Below are positions 13,390-17,486 of a DNA stretch of 17,486 bases, in pieces. The notes beneath the pieces were generated by a model. The model was not told the origin of the DNA, did not search any database, and was given only the letters and a program-made list of their open reading frames with translations. Origin of the DNA: JALOAP01 sp964632355 (GTDB taxonomy: Bacteria > Chloroflexota > Dehalococcoidia > Tepidiformales > Tepidiformaceae); NCBI GenBank assembly GCA_964632355.1, contig CAZWBW010000061.1, positions 1-17,486 of the forward strand. Reading direction: 5' to 3'. The position numbers were made by a program, and so were the translations under genes. Within the stretch, counting starts at the first letter, position 1, and each line of letters starts with the position of its first letter.

Positions 13390-13827
13390 ATGCCGACCAT
13401 CAACCAGCTGGTCCGCAAGGGCCGCAGGCCGAAGGCACGCAAGTCGAGTGCTCCGGCGCTGCTTTATCGCTATAACGCGCAGACCAATCGCCTCATCAAG
13501 GCGAGTGGCAAGGGCTCGCCTCAAAAGCGAGGCGTGTGCACCCAGGTGCGAACGCAGACGCCGAAGAAGCCGAACTCCGCGCTTCGGAAGGTTGCGCGTG
13601 TCCGCCTCTCGAACGGCATTGAGGTGACAGCCTACATCCCCGGCGAAGGCCACAGCCTCCAGGAGCACTCCGTCGTGCTCGTCCGCGGTGGCCGCGTGAA
13701 GGACCTGCCGGGTGTTCGCTATCACATCGTCCGCGGCGCCCTCGATGCGACCGGCGTCAACAACCGGAAGCAGGGCCGCAGCAAGTACGGCACTCGCAAG
13801 GATGCCCAGGCCACAGGCCGCCGCTAG
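13390..13827 (+). CDS. rpsL: 30S ribosomal protein S12
   Basis: 145-aa decoding-centre protein of the small ribosomal subunit. Conserved blocks are all present: MPTINQLVRKG, PQKRGVC, TPKKPNSALRKVARVRL, YIPGEGHSLQEHSVVL, RGGRVKDLPGVRYH and RKQGRSKYG. The lysines linked to streptomycin response are wild type (in PKKPNS and RGGRVKDLPG). It is longer than the 124-aa E. coli protein, mainly through a 16-residue insertion (residues about 25-43, YRYNAQTNRLIKASG) between PAL and PQKRG, a feature I recall from Chloroflexota S12. ATG 13390 is chosen for the S12 N-terminus and the GAGGG 8 bp upstream; the frame is open farther upstream but codes nothing family-like. First gene of the str operon. Confidence 0.97.
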   Translation: MPTINQLVRKGRRPKARKSSAPALLYRYNAQTNRLIKASGKGSPQKRGVCTQVRTQTPKKPNSALRKVARVRLSNGIEVTAYIPGEGHSLQEHSVVLVRGGRVKDLPGVRYHIVRGALDATGVNNRKQGRSKYGTRKDAQATGRR

Positions 13828-13855
13828 ACCAGTCGATTCCCGGGAGAGCTGAGAG

Positions 13856-14326
13856 ATGGCCCGACGCAACCGCCCTGAACGGCGCCCCATTTCCCCCGAT
13901 CCGCGCTACAACAGCGTCAATGTCCAGGTGCTCATCAACAAGCTCATGAAGCGCGGCAAGAAGAGCACCGCAGAGCGCATCGTCTACAGCGCGTTCGATC
14001 GGATCGCGACGCAGACGGGCCGCGACCCGCTGGATGTCTTCCAGCAGGCCGTGCGCAATGCCACCCCCGTCCTCGAGGTCAAGCCTCGCCGCGTCGGTGG
14101 CGCCACCTACCAGGTCCCTGTGGAGATCCGGCCCGACCGGCGCCTCGCACTCGCGATGCGCTGGCTCCTCAACGCTGCCCGGGCTCGCAGCGGACGCTCG
14201 ATGTCCGAGCGCCTCGCCGCCGAGCTCCTCGACGCTGCTAACAACACCGGCGCCGCCATCAAGCGCCGAGACGACACCCACCGTATGGCGGAGGCGAACC
14301 GCGCCTTTGTCCATTACCGCTGGTAA
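13856..14326 (+). CDS. rpsG: 30S ribosomal protein S7
   Basis: 156-aa primary 16S rRNA-binding protein of the 30S head, of normal length. Clear family blocks: MARRNRPERRPISPDPRYNS, VNVQVLINKLMKRGKKSTAE, PRRVGGATYQVPVEI and the C-terminal KRRDDTHRMAEANRAFVHYRW. The start follows a GGGAGAG purine run. It lies 28 bp after rpsL and 21 bp before fusA, the standard str order. In E. coli S7 represses its own operon at the rpsL-rpsG junction; that junction here is short with no obvious large structure, so any S7 control would more likely act in the long leader. Confidence 0.97.
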   Translation: MARRNRPERRPISPDPRYNSVNVQVLINKLMKRGKKSTAERIVYSAFDRIATQTGRDPLDVFQQAVRNATPVLEVKPRRVGGATYQVPVEIRPDRRLALAMRWLLNAARARSGRSMSERLAAELLDAANNTGAAIKRRDDTHRMAEANRAFVHYRW

Positions 14327-14347
14327 CGCGGAAGGTTCAGGAAGTTC

Positions 14348-16426
<2,079 letters not shown>

Positions 16427-16459
16427 ACCAGAAGAGCTTTCCACGGAGGATCATCAGCG

Positions 16460-17486
<1,027 letters not shown>

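Overview
The window is a GC-rich stretch of bacterial chromosome. It is almost fully coding and made of ordinary housekeeping and metabolic blocks with short gaps. No phage, IS element, CRISPR array, tRNA or rRNA was seen. Several things point to Chloroflexota, perhaps the Dehalococcoidia/Tepidiformia side: the S12 protein has a 16-residue insertion of the kind I recall from that phylum, a small 'HRWRIEEPNGP...CKICG' protein resembles ones I recall from the same group, and two promoters place a -10 box directly before a GTG start, as in leaderless transcripts. The phylum call is inference from remembered families, not from a search.

Layout. 1-557 (-): start of hisS, running off the left edge. 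634-2898 (+): a full Rel/SpoT alarmone enzyme, divergent from hisS. 2900-3115 (-): a 71-aa single-membrane-span protein behind a strong promoter carrying three LexA-like half-conserved boxes. 3268-3456 (-): a 62-aa Cys/His protein with its own promoter and terminator. 3602-4309 (+): an HxlR-type regulator with a C-terminal SCP2-like region. 4343-5416 (+): holA (DNA polymerase III delta). 5413-6060 (-): a TetR regulator whose stop overlaps the holA stop. 6156-9477 (-): an operon of two family III CoA-transferases (translationally coupled) and a SAM methyltransferase. 9658-12917 (+): PadR-type regulator-modA-modB-modC, a molybdate importer operon with overlapping genes. 12918-13389: a 470-bp regulatory region with two tandem promoters and a structured leader. 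13390 to the right edge (+): the str operon rpsL-rpsG-fusA-tuf, with tuf cut by the edge.

How it fits together. The window combines translation and stringent-response genes (hisS, rel, rpsL, rpsG, fusA, tuf), replication (holA), a catabolic CoA-transferase module probably controlled by the nearby TetR, and molybdate uptake controlled by a PadR protein instead of the usual ModE.

The most interesting unit is 2900-3242. A tiny membrane protein of unknown function sits behind a TTGACA/TAGGAT promoter with a LexA-type box in its spacer and two weaker copies flanking it. This is what an SOS-induced gene, possibly a cell-division inhibitor analogous to but unrelated to SulA, YneA or SidA, would look like. 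Other points worth attention are a CoA-transferase lacking the catalytic Asp paired with one that has it, a Rel with a QFDD synthetase motif together with an intact hydrolase, and an abrupt codon-usage switch between fusA and tuf.
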